Assembly (NCBI GenBank): GCA_028820655.1
Contig: JAPPIK010000006.1
Coordinates: 108,841 to 172,840, forward strand
Origin: Candidatus Poribacteria bacterium
GTDB taxonomy: Bacteria; Poribacteria; WGA-4E; JAJDTR01
Reading direction: 5' to 3'
Length of the DNA: 64,000 bases
The position numbers and the translations under genes are program-made. Shown one piece after another: positions 42,859 to 52,017 of the stretch (position 1 is its first letter; each line of letters starts with the position of its first letter). The notes beneath the pieces are model-generated. The model had not been told where the DNA came from, did no database searches, and was given only the letters and a program-made list of their open reading frames with translations.

Positions 42859-44121
42859 ATGGACTGCGATATCAGGAGTCGCAACTTGGCGGCAGAAGGA
42901 AAGCAGCGAATCGACTGGGCGGATCGTTTTATGCCCGTACTGCGTTTGATTCGCGAGCGTTTTGAGAAAGACCGTCCGCTGGAAGGGGTAAGAGCGGCGG
43001 CGTGTTTGCACGTCACGACGGAAACCGCGAACCTAATGCGGGCGCTGAAAGCGGGCGGAGCGGAGGTGGTTTTGTGTGCCTCGAACCCACTGAGCACGCA
43101 GGATGATGTGGCGGCATCACTCGTCGTACACGATGGCATACCGGTGTTTGCCATCAACGGCGAAGACACCGAAACCTACTATCAGCATATCGACGCCGCT
43201 ATCAATTCGGGACCGATGATTACCATGGACGATGGCGCCGATCTTGTCTCTCGACTTCACGGCGAAGATATGAACCCCGCCCTTGTCGACAATGTGTTTG
43301 CGGGGACGGAGGAAACAACCACGGGCGTGATTCGTTTGAAAAGTATGGCGAAGGAAGACGTCTTGAAATATCCCATTATCGCGGTCAATGACGCCAAGAC
43401 AAAGCACTTTTTCGACAATCGATACGGCACGGGACAGAGCACGCTGGACGGCATTATTCGCGCAACGAATCTGTTGATCGCCGGTTCGACGGTTGTTGTA
43501 GCAGGCTATGGGTGGTGCGGTCGAGGTGTCGCGAACAGGGCCCGCGGATTGGGCGCAAATGTCATCGTCACCGAAGTCGATGCCCTCAATGCGCTTGAGG
43601 CGGTAATGGACGGGTTCCGCGTCCTACCGATGACCAAAGCTGTGACAGAGGCGGACGTTGTAGTGACCATCACGGGCGACATACACGTTCTTCGACGCGA
43701 ACATTTCGAAGCCATGAAGGATGGCGCGCTCATTTGCAATTCGGGGCACTTCAATGTCGAAATCAATATCGACGATCTTGAGGAACTAAGCGTCGAAAAG
43801 AAGGTTGTGCGCAATTTTGTCGAAGAGTACACGTTAAGGGATGGGCGCAGACTCCATCTTCTGGGCGAAGGCCGGCTCATTAACCTTGCTTCGGCTGAGG
43901 GGCACCCGGCGAGTGTCATGGACATGAGTTTTGCAAATCAGGCTCTCTCTGCGGAGTATATCGTCAACAACCATGAAAGCTTGGAGAAAAACGTTTACGT
44001 TGTTCCGGAAGGGATTGATACATTGATTGCCGAGCTGAAACTCCAAGCACTTGGCGTCGAGATTGACGCGCTTACGGCGGAACAACAGACCTATCTGAGT
44101 TCATGGACAATGGGCACCTAA
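42859..44121 (+). CDS. ahcY: Adenosylhomocysteinase
   Basis: The enzyme splits S-adenosylhomocysteine into adenosine and homocysteine, relieving product inhibition of methyltransferases. The 420-residue protein is of the short type that lacks the about 40-residue insertion of mammalian and many proteobacterial enzymes. It shows [21 protein letters not shown], the substrate/NAD region [15 protein letters not shown], and the Rossmann turn [21 protein letters not shown], and ends with a C-terminal segment near [12 protein letters not shown] that usually reaches into the neighbour subunit. AAAGGAG precedes the ATG. It is operonic with metK (10-base gap). Confidence 0.96.
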   Translation: MDCDIRSRNLAAEGKQRIDWADRFMPVLRLIRERFEKDRPLEGVRAAACLHVTTETANLMRALKAGGAEVVLCASNPLSTQDDVAASLVVHDGIPVFAINGEDTETYYQHIDAAINSGPMITMDDGADLVSRLHGEDMNPALVDNVFAGTEETTTGVIRLKSMAKEDVLKYPIIAVNDAKTKHFFDNRYGTGQSTLDGIIRATNLLIAGSTVVVAGYGWCGRGVANRARGLGANVIVTEVDALNALEAVMDGFRVLPMTKAVTEADVVVTITGDIHVLRREHFEAMKDGALICNSGHFNVEINIDDLEELSVEKKVVRNFVEEYTLRDGRRLHLLGEGRLINLASAEGHPASVMDMSFANQALSAEYIVNNHESLEKNVYVVPEGIDTLIAELKLQALGVEIDALTAEQQTYLSSWTMGT

Positions 44122-44178
44122 TCCAGTGGCGAGATCCGGAGTTAGCCGCCGAAGCATCTATTTGAGGAGTTCACTTCC

Positions 44179-44397
44179 ATGAAAACGTCTGATCGTTGGG
44201 AAAATTGGATTCTACTCGCATCCGCCGTAGCGCTTCTTCCGATCTGGTTGGCTCAATCAGAAGGGGTTTCCATGCCTGGCAGCGTACTTAGTCTGCTTCA
44301 GGTTTTACAGTTTGTCTTGCTCGTTGTGCTTGTCACGATCCTGATTCGGCGTATTCGGAGAGTGGTGGCGGCGTTCCGCGAAAACAAGAATCGGTGA
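44179..44397 (+). CDS. Small membrane protein, two predicted helices
   Basis: The 72-residue protein has helices at about residues 9-26 (WILLASAVALLPIWLAQ) and 37-57 (LLQVLQFVLLVVLVTILI), followed by a basic tail (RRIRRVVAAFRENKNR) expected on the cytoplasmic side. GAGGAG stands about 10 bases before the ATG. It lies 57 bases after ahcY on the same strand and may be the last gene of that operon. No family is recognised. Confidence 0.6.
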   Translation: MKTSDRWENWILLASAVALLPIWLAQSEGVSMPGSVLSLLQVLQFVLLVVLVTILIRRIRRVVAAFRENKNR

Positions 44398-44407
44398 GAT
44401 TAAGCGG

Positions 44408-44469
44408 GATCAATTAAGCGAATGGCGAAGGCGTTACCAAATCCTGCTTGCTATTCACTCGCTTGATTG
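44408..44469. repeat. Dispersed 23-nt-unit repeat with inverted second unit
   Basis: A + strand unit starts GATCAATTAAGCGAATGG at 44408, with a tail-like GCGTTACCAAATCC exactly 23 bases later (44431). It is immediately followed by a unit in reverse orientation (its - strand reads CAATCAAGCGAGTGAATAGC). The two arms can pair. Confidence 0.65.
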
Positions 44470-44527
44470 TTTCGCCCAGCCTAAGGACTAAAGATGTAAT
44501 TAGCAAGATTAATGATGAGGTTCTTGC

Positions 44528-44773
44528 TTAAACCTTGTGAATTTCATGGTTAGAGATGTGCTCGGTAACGGTCCGAGTAAGAACATCAACTTTAACGGCA
44601 AGCGTATCGTGTTCTCGGCTCATTTGCGAACGCAAATCATCAATGCGTTTGTCCAGATGGATCCGAAAATCATCAAGTCGTTTGTTTATGGCGTTGGTTG
44701 TTATTCTGGTAGCGAATAATACTACGGCTACTATTATCGCAGGTTGTATCCACGCGCTTATGGATTGATCCAT
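44528..44773 (-). CDS. Small membrane-anchored coiled-coil protein
   Basis: From ATG 44773 (AAGGGG nine bases upstream) the 81-residue product has one N-terminal helix (IQPAIIVAVVLFATRITTNAI) and then a charged heptad-rich stretch (KRLDDFRIHLDKRIDDLRSQMSREHDTL, broken here: about residues 29-56) typical of small bacterial coiled-coil membrane proteins that regulate or scaffold. An upstream ATG at 44803 lacks a site. A perfect 8-bp palindrome (44811-44833) lies just upstream and may be an operator. Function unknown. Confidence 0.6.
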   Translation of the reverse strand: MDQSISAWIQPAIIVAVVLFATRITTNAINKRLDDFRIHLDKRIDDLRSQMSREHDTLAVKVDVLTRTVTEHISNHEIHKV

Positions 44774-44810
44774 CGTAATTCCCCTTTTGAATAATTGTAG
44801 CAAGTAACCA

Positions 44811-44833
44811 TTATGTTAGTAATTATAACATAA
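44811..44833. promoter_or_regulatory. Palindrome upstream of the coiled-coil gene, possible operator
   Basis: TTATGTTA and TAACATAA form a perfect inverted repeat around a 7-base spacer (GTAATTA), 38-60 bases before the - strand gene start. Symmetry and spacing fit a dimeric repressor site; no regulator is known. The rest of the gap to 45220 shows no supported gene. Confidence 0.4.
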
Positions 44834-45220
44834 AATTAGTCAAAATGCTATACTTCACCTTGTATAACTTGGTAATATACGACGGTTTGAATGCAACGTT
44901 GGCTAGAAAGTCAAAACGCCTCATATGCGGAAAAATGGAGATTACACACACTTCAGAGCTAATCCGGTTGCTTCTCGGTTCGGCGTGTTCCCCAACTGCT
45001 AAGTCTGTATCAGTAAATCCGGACCGCACATTCAGTTAGGATAGTTCGACAAATCCACGCGCGTGATTCACCATGCGGACGAGTTCCTTTCATCATCTCT
45101 AAGTCTTGTCACCGGATATTGGCAAAGCAACTAATCGAATAAACAGAGCATCCCTTCCTAATTGACCACCCTAAATGCATCGTATCCCATTAAACATCCT
45201 GTTAGTGAGGTTTCTTCCAG

Positions 45221-46126
45221 ATGAGTATCTTGGTTGTCGGATCGGCGGCACTCGATTCGGTTGAAACACCGGCCGGACGTGCCGAAGATGCCCTCGGCGG
45301 ATCTGCCATTTATTTTTCCACCGCGGCGAGTTTTTTTGCTGAATCCATACGAATGGTCGCTGTCGTCGGCGACGATTTTCCGCGGGAGCATGTCGCATTT
45401 CTTGAGTCGCGGAACATCGACATTGAAGGATTGGAACAAGTGACAGGTGGGCGAACGTTTCGTTGGGGAGGACGCTACACCGACGATCTGAACTCGGCAT
45501 CTACACTCTTTACCGAACTCAATGTGTACGGTGACTTTCAGCCAAGATTGCCGCAGTCTTATCGGGATACTCCGTACGTGTTTTTGGCAAACATCAATCC
45601 GGAGTTACAACTCAACGTGCTCGAACAGGTCAATCGGCCGAAGCTTGTTGTTTGCGACACCATGAATCTTTGGATCAATAACAGCCGCACAGCGTTGATG
45701 GAAACGCTTGAAAACGTAGACATTTTAATCCTGAACGACACCGAGGCGCAGCTATTGACTGAGGAAAGCAATCTTATATCGGCAGCCAAGAAGATTCTTA
45801 CTTACGGTCCAAGCCGAGTGATTGTCAAGAAGGGCGAGCACGGCGCCATGTCCCTCACGGAGACGACCTTCTTCTCCGCTCCGGCGCATCCGCTCGAATC
45901 GGTGTGCGACCCGACCGGTGCGGGCGACAGTTTCGCAGGCGGATTCCTCGGTTATGTCGCTTCGGTCGGCGACAGTTCCGAGGTCACAATCAGGCAAGCC
46001 ATCATGTACGGCACTGTCGTCGCGTCGTTCAATGTCGAAGATTTTAGCCTGAATCGTCAGCGCGACCTGAATCGCGCGGAGATCGACCGCCGCTACCAAG
46101 AACTGAGAGAGTCGACACGGTACTGA
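45221..46126 (+). CDS. PfkB-family carbohydrate/nucleoside kinase
   Basis: The 301-residue protein has the ribokinase fold. It begins MSILVVGSAALDSVETPAG and GGSAIYFSTAASFF, then VGDDFPREH. The C-terminal signature DPTGAGDSFAGGFLGY (about residues 230-245) includes the catalytic Asp and anion-hole GAGD. It phosphorylates a sugar or nucleoside with ATP; the substrate cannot be fixed from sequence. Similar proteins encoded beside SAM-cycle genes may act on adenosine from AhcY, but here about 1.1 kb and two genes separate them, so that link is only a suggestion. The ATG has a weak ribosome-binding site (GTGAGG). Confidence 0.88.
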   Translation: MSILVVGSAALDSVETPAGRAEDALGGSAIYFSTAASFFAESIRMVAVVGDDFPREHVAFLESRNIDIEGLEQVTGGRTFRWGGRYTDDLNSASTLFTELNVYGDFQPRLPQSYRDTPYVFLANINPELQLNVLEQVNRPKLVVCDTMNLWINNSRTALMETLENVDILILNDTEAQLLTEESNLISAAKKILTYGPSRVIVKKGEHGAMSLTETTFFSAPAHPLESVCDPTGAGDSFAGGFLGYVASVGDSSEVTIRQAIMYGTVVASFNVEDFSLNRQRDLNRAEIDRRYQELRESTRY

Positions 46127-46449
46127 AGTCTCGGCTTAGAATTTAGGGGTACCACCAATACCATTTCGCTTGGAGAACAGTGCGTAGAGTAAAGTGCTTA
46201 TTTCGCTAGGACTTACACGGTTACGCGGTCTATCACCCGGTAGGATAAAGTGACTGAACAAGGAGCGCGATAGAGATCCCTTGAACTCCGAATCGCGACT
46301 CCAACCGTCGAAATTTGCCAGTTTCGCACCGTCATTTTGGAGAAATGGTATTACCGTATCGCGGTTGAAACGTGGTTTCGGTTTAAGCCAGGTGTGCGGT
46401 GAAAACAACACGGAGTGGAGATGGTGAGCCGTGCCCATCTTACAAGAGA
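46127..46449. other. Convergent gap with dispersed repeat
   Basis: One 23-nt unit at 46244 (GATAAAGTGACTGAAC) and its tail GCGATAGAGATCCC exactly 23 bases later (46267-46280). A TAGGACTTACACGG motif at 46207 resembles TAGGACTTACGCAG near 29370. No gene is seen. Confidence 0.6.
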
Positions 46450-47832
46450 TTACATGATGTGAATCGCGCGATCATACGCCGCTTCAGCCGATTCCATAAC
46501 TGCCTCGCCTAGCGTCGGGTGAGCGTGAATGGTGTGCGCTAGTTCTTCTACCGTAGCTCCCAAGCCGATCGCTACAACGGCTTCGTGGATCAGATCCGAT
46601 GCGTGAGCGCCGACAATATGCGCGCCTAGGATGTCCCCGGCTTCGGAGTCGGAGACAATCTTGACGAATCCGTCCGTTTCGCGCATGCCGATCGCTTTGC
46701 CGCTTGCGGCGTAAGGGAATCTGCCCACCTTGACCTCGTACCCTTCCGAGGCGGCTTCGTCTTCTGTCATACCCACTCTAGCGATTTCGGGAATTGTGAA
46801 GACGCACCAAGGGACGGTGCCATAATCCATTTCTGCCTCTTCTCCCATACAGTTTCGCGCCGCTACAACTCCTTCTGCCGATGCGACATGAGCGAGCGCG
46901 TATCGACTGCACACATCGCCAACGGCATAAACGCCCGGAACGCTGGTCTCCATCCGTTCGTCGACTATGATTTTTCCTTTCTCCGTTTGAACTCCGGCGC
47001 GTTCCAGCCCAATGTTCTCGGAGTTCAATTGTCGTCCAATGGAAATCAACATTTTTTGAGCCGAAAATTCTTCGCCGGATTCCAGCTTTGCCGTAACGCC
47101 GGCTTCCGATTTCTCAACATGCGTTACGTTGGCTCCGGTCTTGATCGTGATGCCTTTTCGTTTCATCGACTGTTGAACATGCCTGACAACCTGAGTGTCC
47201 TCGGTGGCAAGGATGGTCGGCAGCAGTTCAAGGACAGTAATTTCGGTGCCCAGACCATTGAAGATGGAGGCGAATTCGCAACCCGATACGCCGCCGCCGA
47301 TTATGATTAGGCTTTTCGGCAACTCGTGCAACTCCAAGACACCGGTTGTGGTCAACACCTGCCGCTCATCAATCTCGAAGATTGGAATATTCGCCGGCTC
47401 GGAACCCGTGGCAATAATAATTCTCGATGCATGAATATGTTCCACCGAGCCTTCGGATGTGTCCACTTCAATCGTGTTGGAGCCAGTCAACCTACCAAAT
47501 CCGTTGACAGTGTGAACTCGATTGGCTTTCAGCAGTTGCCCGATGCCCTTGGTCAGTTTCGCGACGGTTTCATTCTTGTGAGCCAAAACTTGGGGATAGT
47601 CGATTTCGGCGCCTTGAATCTTGATACCAAACCCGCCGGCGTCATGCACTTGGGTCATCAAATTGGCGACGGCATAGAGCGTTTTGGTCGGTATGCAGCC
47701 ACGATTCAAGCAAGTGCCTCCCCAATCCCCTTGTTCAATCAAGCAGACCGTACCGCCCAATTGCGCTGCCTTGATCGCCGCAACATAACCTCCGGGCCCG
47801 CCCCCAATAACAGCAACGTCAAATGTGGACAT
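46450..47832 (-). CDS. lpdA: Dihydrolipoyl dehydrogenase
   Basis: This FAD-dependent disulfide oxidoreductase re-oxidises dihydrolipoyl groups of 2-oxoacid dehydrogenase or glycine-cleavage complexes, passing electrons to NAD. The 460-residue protein has the FAD-binding VAVIGGGPGGYVAAIKAAQ, the redox pair in GGTCLNRGCIPTK (Cys41, Cys46), the NAD-binding LIIIGGGVSGCEFASIF, AVGDVCSRYALAHVASAEG, and the C-terminal HAHPTLGEAVMESA with the catalytic His-Glu. GGAGGGG stands before the ATG. No E1 or E2 genes are adjacent. Divergent from the ferredoxin gene. Confidence 0.95.
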   Translation of the reverse strand: MSTFDVAVIGGGPGGYVAAIKAAQLGGTVCLIEQGDWGGTCLNRGCIPTKTLYAVANLMTQVHDAGGFGIKIQGAEIDYPQVLAHKNETVAKLTKGIGQLLKANRVHTVNGFGRLTGSNTIEVDTSEGSVEHIHASRIIIATGSEPANIPIFEIDERQVLTTTGVLELHELPKSLIIIGGGVSGCEFASIFNGLGTEITVLELLPTILATEDTQVVRHVQQSMKRKGITIKTGANVTHVEKSEAGVTAKLESGEEFSAQKMLISIGRQLNSENIGLERAGVQTEKGKIIVDERMETSVPGVYAVGDVCSRYALAHVASAEGVVAARNCMGEEAEMDYGTVPWCVFTIPEIARVGMTEDEAASEGYEVKVGRFPYAASGKAIGMRETDGFVKIVSDSEAGDILGAHIVGAHASDLIHEAVVAIGLGATVEELAHTIHAHPTLGEAVMESAEAAYDRAIHIM

Positions 47833-48107
47833 TTACCCCTCCGTTAAATCAAACTCCTTGCGAAATGAACGCGGGCTATTATATGCACGTGCAGAGTTAG
47901 TGTCAAGGCGATTTGACTGCATGCCTAGAAATTAACTACCATCAATTTGTGGCATCTTAACAGGTATAGCTCCTTGTAGAGCCGATCTCCCGGTCGCGAT
48001 ATGGAATTGACGACCATTCTTCCACACGTCCCACTTTCCATCGTTCTTCCTCACGAAGCTTTTACCGGTCACAGATTACCGGCCACTGCTTTTCCTCTGA
48101 ATCCATT

Positions 48108-48136
48108 TGACAACATCTTGTGGATGTGATATGATA
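48108..48136 (+). promoter_or_regulatory. Predicted promoter of the ferredoxin gene
   Basis: TTGACA (48108-48113), 17 bases, TATGAT (48131-48136), about 105 bases before the ATG at 48242. Confidence 0.65.
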
Positions 48137-48241
48137 AGGGGGCTTGGATGGAGAATACAAACTCAAGACATTCGCTAACTAAAGTTGACGTGAAAGGCTT
48201 CAATCGCCTTGCCAATAAATTGACTACGGAGTGTTTTTGAA

Positions 48242-48508
48242 ATGACCTACGTGATAGCCGAACCGTGTATTGATGTAAAGGATACCGCCTGTGTTGACGT
48301 TTGCCCCGTGGACTGCATTCACCCGACATCTTCGGCGGACGATTTTGACGACGAGAACCAGCTCTACATAGAACCTGAAGAATGCATCGACTGCGGAGTA
48401 TGCGAACCTGAATGTCCGGTGGAGGCAATTTTTATGGAAGAGGATGTTCCGGAAGAATGGGCTCACTTTACGCAACTGAACGCGGACTATTTCACTAGGC
48501 GGGGCTAA
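48242..48508 (+). CDS. 7Fe-type ferredoxin ([3Fe-4S][4Fe-4S])
   Basis: The 88-residue electron carrier has the FdxA-like pattern. Its first Cys group is CIDVKDTACVDVCPVDC (Cys9, 17, 21, 25) and the second CIDCGVCEPECPVEAI. At position 12, where 8Fe ferredoxins have a second ligand Cys, it has Val. With Cys9, Cys17 and the last Cys of the second group left as ligands, this fits a [3Fe-4S] plus [4Fe-4S] protein like Azotobacter FdI. The C-terminal tail HFTQLNADYFTRRG is short. It is monocistronic with its own promoter. The ATG has GGAG about 10 bases upstream. Confidence 0.88.
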   Translation: MTYVIAEPCIDVKDTACVDVCPVDCIHPTSSADDFDDENQLYIEPEECIDCGVCEPECPVEAIFMEEDVPEEWAHFTQLNADYFTRRG

Positions 48509-48782
48509 TGACCGCCAGCGGGCGTTTGTGTTGCCTCATTGATGAAACCGGCATGAAACCAACTCGATAACCGGCTTGATGTGTCGACGGTGAGATATTG
48601 GTCGACTTCTGGTGGGAATCGTCGGTTGAGCCTTTTCCTCCGTTTTCTTGTATTTGTATCCGTCAATCTTTGCTTACGGCGGCATGAAGTGACAGTATGC
48701 CCTTCACCGTGCATCCCGTACTCGGTAAAGTTGGAATCACAGACGCTCGTCAGTTTATTAACCCGGTACCGGAATACTCCCT

Positions 48783-49724
48783 TCACATTTCTTCCTTGGA
48801 ACACACCCTAAAATCCTTTACTGCAGAGCGAAACAGGACGATTTTCGATCCGTTTCGCAGTACGAGTTTGATTTCGTTCGGACTTTCCCAGTCTACGTTA
48901 CCGAGAAATATTTCCCCTTCACGCATTGTCACTTCAATCGGAACTCGATTCTCACGCGCATCGATAAGTTGTCGTGTGTCAATTTGGAATCCATCCTCGG
49001 ATGCGCCCACCGGCCCCAGTTTTTGATCTCGAACTGATTCGTCATAGCGGAGGATTTCTTGCAATTTGTCGGTATCTTGGACTTTATGGCAGAATTTTAG
49101 CTTTGTCCGCGAGACTTCAATATTATCGTCATCAATGCGGAGTATGAATTCATGTTTATTGAATCCTCGAATAGTTCCTGACATGAATTGGTGGTCGTAC
49201 AAGCCAAAAACCATGTCGGTTTGAAATTCTATCTGCTTTTGAATGTAAAGGTTGCCGAATGTAGGTCGACTCACGCGCTTCGATCGCGGTTTCGGAGCAG
49301 TGGAACCGTTGGCGTGTTTTTTTGTCACGTCATTGATTCGGTGCTCAACATCTTTGAGCGGTTCTGACTGCGACCCGGCAGCGCCCGCCTGTTCGACATT
49401 TCCTGCTTCAAACGATTGATCCAGATTGAAACCCTTTTCCGGGTGCTGCGACAGGCTGCCAAGATAATCGCGCGGGATAACCGCTTTGCCTTGGCGTAGC
49501 CATTTCCGTTCGATTGGCGAAAGCAAGACTTCGACATCTTGAGCGACCAGCCCTCTTTTCCCTTCGACGACGCTGTATTGCACGCGTTGTCCAATTCGAA
49601 GTTCATCGTCTTCCCAGTATTTCACAGAAGAATTGTGTAAAAAAACATCCGCATCTCCACTGTCTTGTGCGATGAATCCGAACCCCTTTTCAGGATTATA
49701 GTATTTGATTCGCCCCGTGGGCAT
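48783..49724 (-). CDS. Cold-shock domain protein fused to two Sm/Hfq-like segments
   Basis: From ATG 49724 (AAGGAGGG about 7 bases upstream; an earlier ATG at 49781 has none) the protein has 313 residues. Residues 1-70 are a cold-shock domain with RNP1 KGFGFI (13-18) and RNP2 VFLHNS (27-32). A linker of about 85 residues is charged and disordered-looking, and carries the basic PKPRSKRVSRP. Residues 160-212 (IEFQTDMVFGLYDHQFMSGTIRGFNKHEFILRID, read as two Sm-like halves) and 257-307 (ENRVPIEVTMREGEIFLGNV, then NEIKLVLRNGSKIVLFRSAV) look like tandem Sm/Hfq-type beta-barrels. Together this suggests an RNA chaperone that contacts RNA at several sites. The Sm reading is by pattern only. Confidence 0.78.
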   Translation of the reverse strand: MPTGRIKYYNPEKGFGFIAQDSGDADVFLHNSSVKYWEDDELRIGQRVQYSVVEGKRGLVAQDVEVLLSPIERKWLRQGKAVIPRDYLGSLSQHPEKGFNLDQSFEAGNVEQAGAAGSQSEPLKDVEHRINDVTKKHANGSTAPKPRSKRVSRPTFGNLYIQKQIEFQTDMVFGLYDHQFMSGTIRGFNKHEFILRIDDDNIEVSRTKLKFCHKVQDTDKLQEILRYDESVRDQKLGPVGASEDGFQIDTRQLIDARENRVPIEVTMREGEIFLGNVDWESPNEIKLVLRNGSKIVLFRSAVKDFRVCSKEEM

Positions 49725-49881
49725 ATTTTCCCTCCTTGGCGAGACCCCAGCGCGGTTAATCGCGAGTAGGTGCATTATCACGTTTTACTAATCTATAGCG
49801 CAAGTTGCTACTCACAAAATTGTAGATATGTACCGTCGAATTTGATCGAAAATGGTGTATTAATCGCGGAGAATTCGTAGC

Positions 49882-49918
49882 AATCAAACGACTGAATAAG
49901 GAGTGCGATAGAGCGTCC
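49882..49918 (+). repeat. Dispersed 23-nt-unit repeat
   Basis: A unit starts AATCAAACGACTGAATAAGG at 49882 and the tail GCGATAGAGCGTCCC begins exactly 23 bases later (49905). The rest of the divergent gap 49725-50223 has a partial unit near 49973 but no gene. Confidence 0.65.
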
Positions 49919-50223
49919 CACTGTCAGTTTGCGTATCACAGGCACATCCTAACAGACCAATCGACTGAATGAGATCGACCACACGGATAGTGAGGGAGCG
50001 ACTGAATTGACAGCGAAGAAGGTAAGATCCCATAGCCAATCCCACACAATAGAGAGCGCTCATGCTACAAAGGTGGCGGCTTGGGGTATATTATCTTGGT
50101 TTTGTCGCTCGCCATACGATCGAGTCGAGTTTTTTTACCATTTTTCTTGGATAAGAACGACAAATCGATGTGGAAAGATTCAAAGATAAAGAATCGGGGA
50201 CTCGGTAAATTAACACACCAGAG

Positions 50224-50988
50224 ATGGCAACTATGCGAAACACAGTTGCGGCAACTAGGGTAACGGGTTCGGACGACTTTGGCTCCCTGCGTGATACGGT
50301 TGCTTCAATCGCGACAGGATTGCAACCGATACGGCAGGTCGTACTGGTTACGGCAGCGGCGTGGACAAGTGATGCAGGCAAACTATGTCTACTCTCGAAG
50401 GTAGGGGAGCAATGGCGACCGGAGGGAGGCGGCATACACGTGATGTTGGGGCAAAACGGGATGGGGTGGGGAAGCGGTGTTCACTGCACGGTTAGCAATC
50501 CGCCTCAAAAAGCGGAAGGGGATTCCAAGGCGCCGGCGGGTGCATTTAGACTCGGTCCCACGTTTGGCTATGATGCAGAGCCTCCAACGGGCACATCAAT
50601 TCCATATCGATGTATCACCGAAGACGATTATTACGTCGACGACGTTGAATCGGAGGATTACAATCGGTGGGTAAGGCTCGACGGAAACGCGGAATCACCG
50701 GAGCGAAAGTGGAATTCATGGGAGGAGATGAAACGTCCCGACCACCTGTATGAGTTGGGCGTCGTTGTCGAACACAACGCCGCGCCTGTCGTAAACGGCA
50801 GGGGGAGCGCCATCTTCCTTCACGTGTGGCAAGCGAGAGGAGTACCGACCGCGGGATGCACCGCCATGGCGAAGGACGATCTCGCCGCCCTCATTCGATG
50901 GCTGAAGCCCGTCGAAAATCCGTGCCTTATCCAAGCGCCAGTCGATGAACTGGGACGATTGCGGCTTGACACGGCTGCCTTCCCGTAG
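50224..50988 (+). CDS. L,D-transpeptidase (YkuD-like) domain protein
   Basis: The 254-residue protein ends in an L,D-transpeptidase-type catalytic block: GSAIFLHVWQARGVPTAGCTAM with His200 and Cys212 (His, about 11 residues, Gly-Cys), preceded by KAPAGAFRLG, which in this superfamily forms the substrate wall. Such enzymes cross-link or process peptidoglycan stem peptides or act as related amidases. There is no clear signal peptide; the first 40 residues are polar with only a weak hydrophobic stretch (RQVVLVTAAAW), so export is uncertain. An upstream GAG-rich site is weak. It is monocistronic; the following 250 bases hold REP-like palindromes. Confidence 0.75.
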   Translation: MATMRNTVAATRVTGSDDFGSLRDTVASIATGLQPIRQVVLVTAAAWTSDAGKLCLLSKVGEQWRPEGGGIHVMLGQNGMGWGSGVHCTVSNPPQKAEGDSKAPAGAFRLGPTFGYDAEPPTGTSIPYRCITEDDYYVDDVESEDYNRWVRLDGNAESPERKWNSWEEMKRPDHLYELGVVVEHNAAPVVNGRGSAIFLHVWQARGVPTAGCTAMAKDDLAALIRWLKPVENPCLIQAPVDELGRLRLDTAAFP

Positions 50989-51095
50989 GATCGACCTCCT
51001 GGTCGCGACCCGCTTCCTACCGCGGTTCGAGTGGTATAGTCTTGACCGCCCCATACTGTAGGAGCGATCTCCGAATCGCGACCTACTTCTTTCCC
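50989..51095. repeat. REP-like palindromes related to the 33-bp array unit
   Basis: GTAGGATCGACCTCCTGGTC at 50986-51005 and TGTAGGAGCGATCTCCGAAT at 51058-51077 are single copies of the motif that, reversed, makes the 33-bp unit at 23020-23325. Similar singles lie near 29450, 47975 and 59578. Confidence 0.55.
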
Positions 51096-51163
51096 CGACC
51101 GATACGGTATAGTATTGACCACCCATAAAATGAGTGCTACTATCTTCCGATAGGATCAACTGA

Positions 51164-51211
51164 GATCAAGCGAGTGAATAGCGAGCGCGATAGAATTCCC
51201 ATAGAAATCCC
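51164..51211 (+). repeat. Dispersed 23-nt-unit repeat
   Basis: A unit begins GATCAAGCGAGTGAATAGCG at 51164, with the tail GCGATAGAATTCCC exactly 23 bases later (51187) and a second half-tail CATAGAAATCCC. This is the most consensus-like copy; it ends 33 bases before the next gene. Confidence 0.75.
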
Positions 51212-51243
51212 TTTCGAATCGCGATGGAATACAGGAGAAGATT

Positions 51244-51837
51244 ATGAGCACAGAATACCCTCCGCTCATCAATGAAATCGTTCAGAAACTTGATACACGC
51301 CAACCATTGCCCCCGCTCGCGCCGGAGAAGGAGTGGGATTCCGAACTGACGAAACAAATCCAGGCAGCCTCTATAGCGGATCTATTTAACGGCCGGGCGC
51401 TCAAAGATCCGTCCTTGGCAAATGCGGTGAAGTCCGCACTGTTACTCTGGAATGATGCGTTGGACGACTCTCACGACATTTCACAGGGTGTCCGCTCCAA
51501 GACGGGCAGTTATTGGCACGGCATCATGCACCGGCGCGAACCGGATTACAGCAATTCCAAATACTGGTTTGCGCGGGTGGGAAGCCATCCAATCTTCCCG
51601 GCGCTGCGGGCGCGCGTTCTTGAAATCCTCAAGGCTGATTCAAGCCAATCGGAGCAACTTGCCCGCTACGCGGAGGCAATCGAGCGAAACGACAACTGGG
51701 ACGCCCCGCAATTCATCGACTGGTGCCAAGACGCCGCCAAGCATGCCGATGACGAGGTCGTCCAGTTCCTGCAAACCGTGCAAGTCGAGGAGATGAAACT
51801 CCTGCTCGACTACTCCTGCCGAAATGCGCTGGCATGA
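51244..51837 (+). CDS. Conserved-looking hypothetical protein
   Basis: The 197-residue soluble protein begins MSTEYPPLINEIVQKLDTRQPLPPLAPEKEWD. The middle has LWNDALDDSHDISQGVRSKTGSYWHGIMHRREPDYSNSKYWF (residues about 78-119, quoted only to show the His/Asp/Glu-rich stretch in parts), where HDIS, YWHGIMHRREPDY and SKYWFARVG look conserved and could form a metal site. I recall similar hypothetical proteins but no function. AGGAGA stands 7 bases before the ATG. The dispersed repeat lies directly upstream, so its promoter must be within or beyond the repeat. Confidence 0.75.
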   Translation: MSTEYPPLINEIVQKLDTRQPLPPLAPEKEWDSELTKQIQAASIADLFNGRALKDPSLANAVKSALLLWNDALDDSHDISQGVRSKTGSYWHGIMHRREPDYSNSKYWFARVGSHPIFPALRARVLEILKADSSQSEQLARYAEAIERNDNWDAPQFIDWCQDAAKHADDEVVQFLQTVQVEEMKLLLDYSCRNALA

Positions 51838-51926
51838 AAACGGGTGGACTACTGTTAGGCTTGATTCCTAGACGCGGCGAACGTGTGTCGTTGTTGTTAG
51901 ATACCATCAGCGGGTGGACAACGAGT

Positions 51927-52017
51927 GATCAACTGAGCAAACAACGAAGGATCAAGCGAATGGATAATGAGCAGGATTTCTATCGCACTCCATAATCGGT
52001 CGCTTAATCTATTCGTT
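51927..52017. repeat. Dispersed 23-nt-unit repeat with inverted tail
   Basis: Units start GATCAACTGAGC at 51927 and GATCAAGCGAATGG at 51950, exactly 23 bases apart. Another 23 bases on (51973), where the tail should begin, the sequence is AGGATTTCTATCGC, the exact reverse complement of a tail, followed by an inverted unit. So the tail module has flipped in place. Confidence 0.7.
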
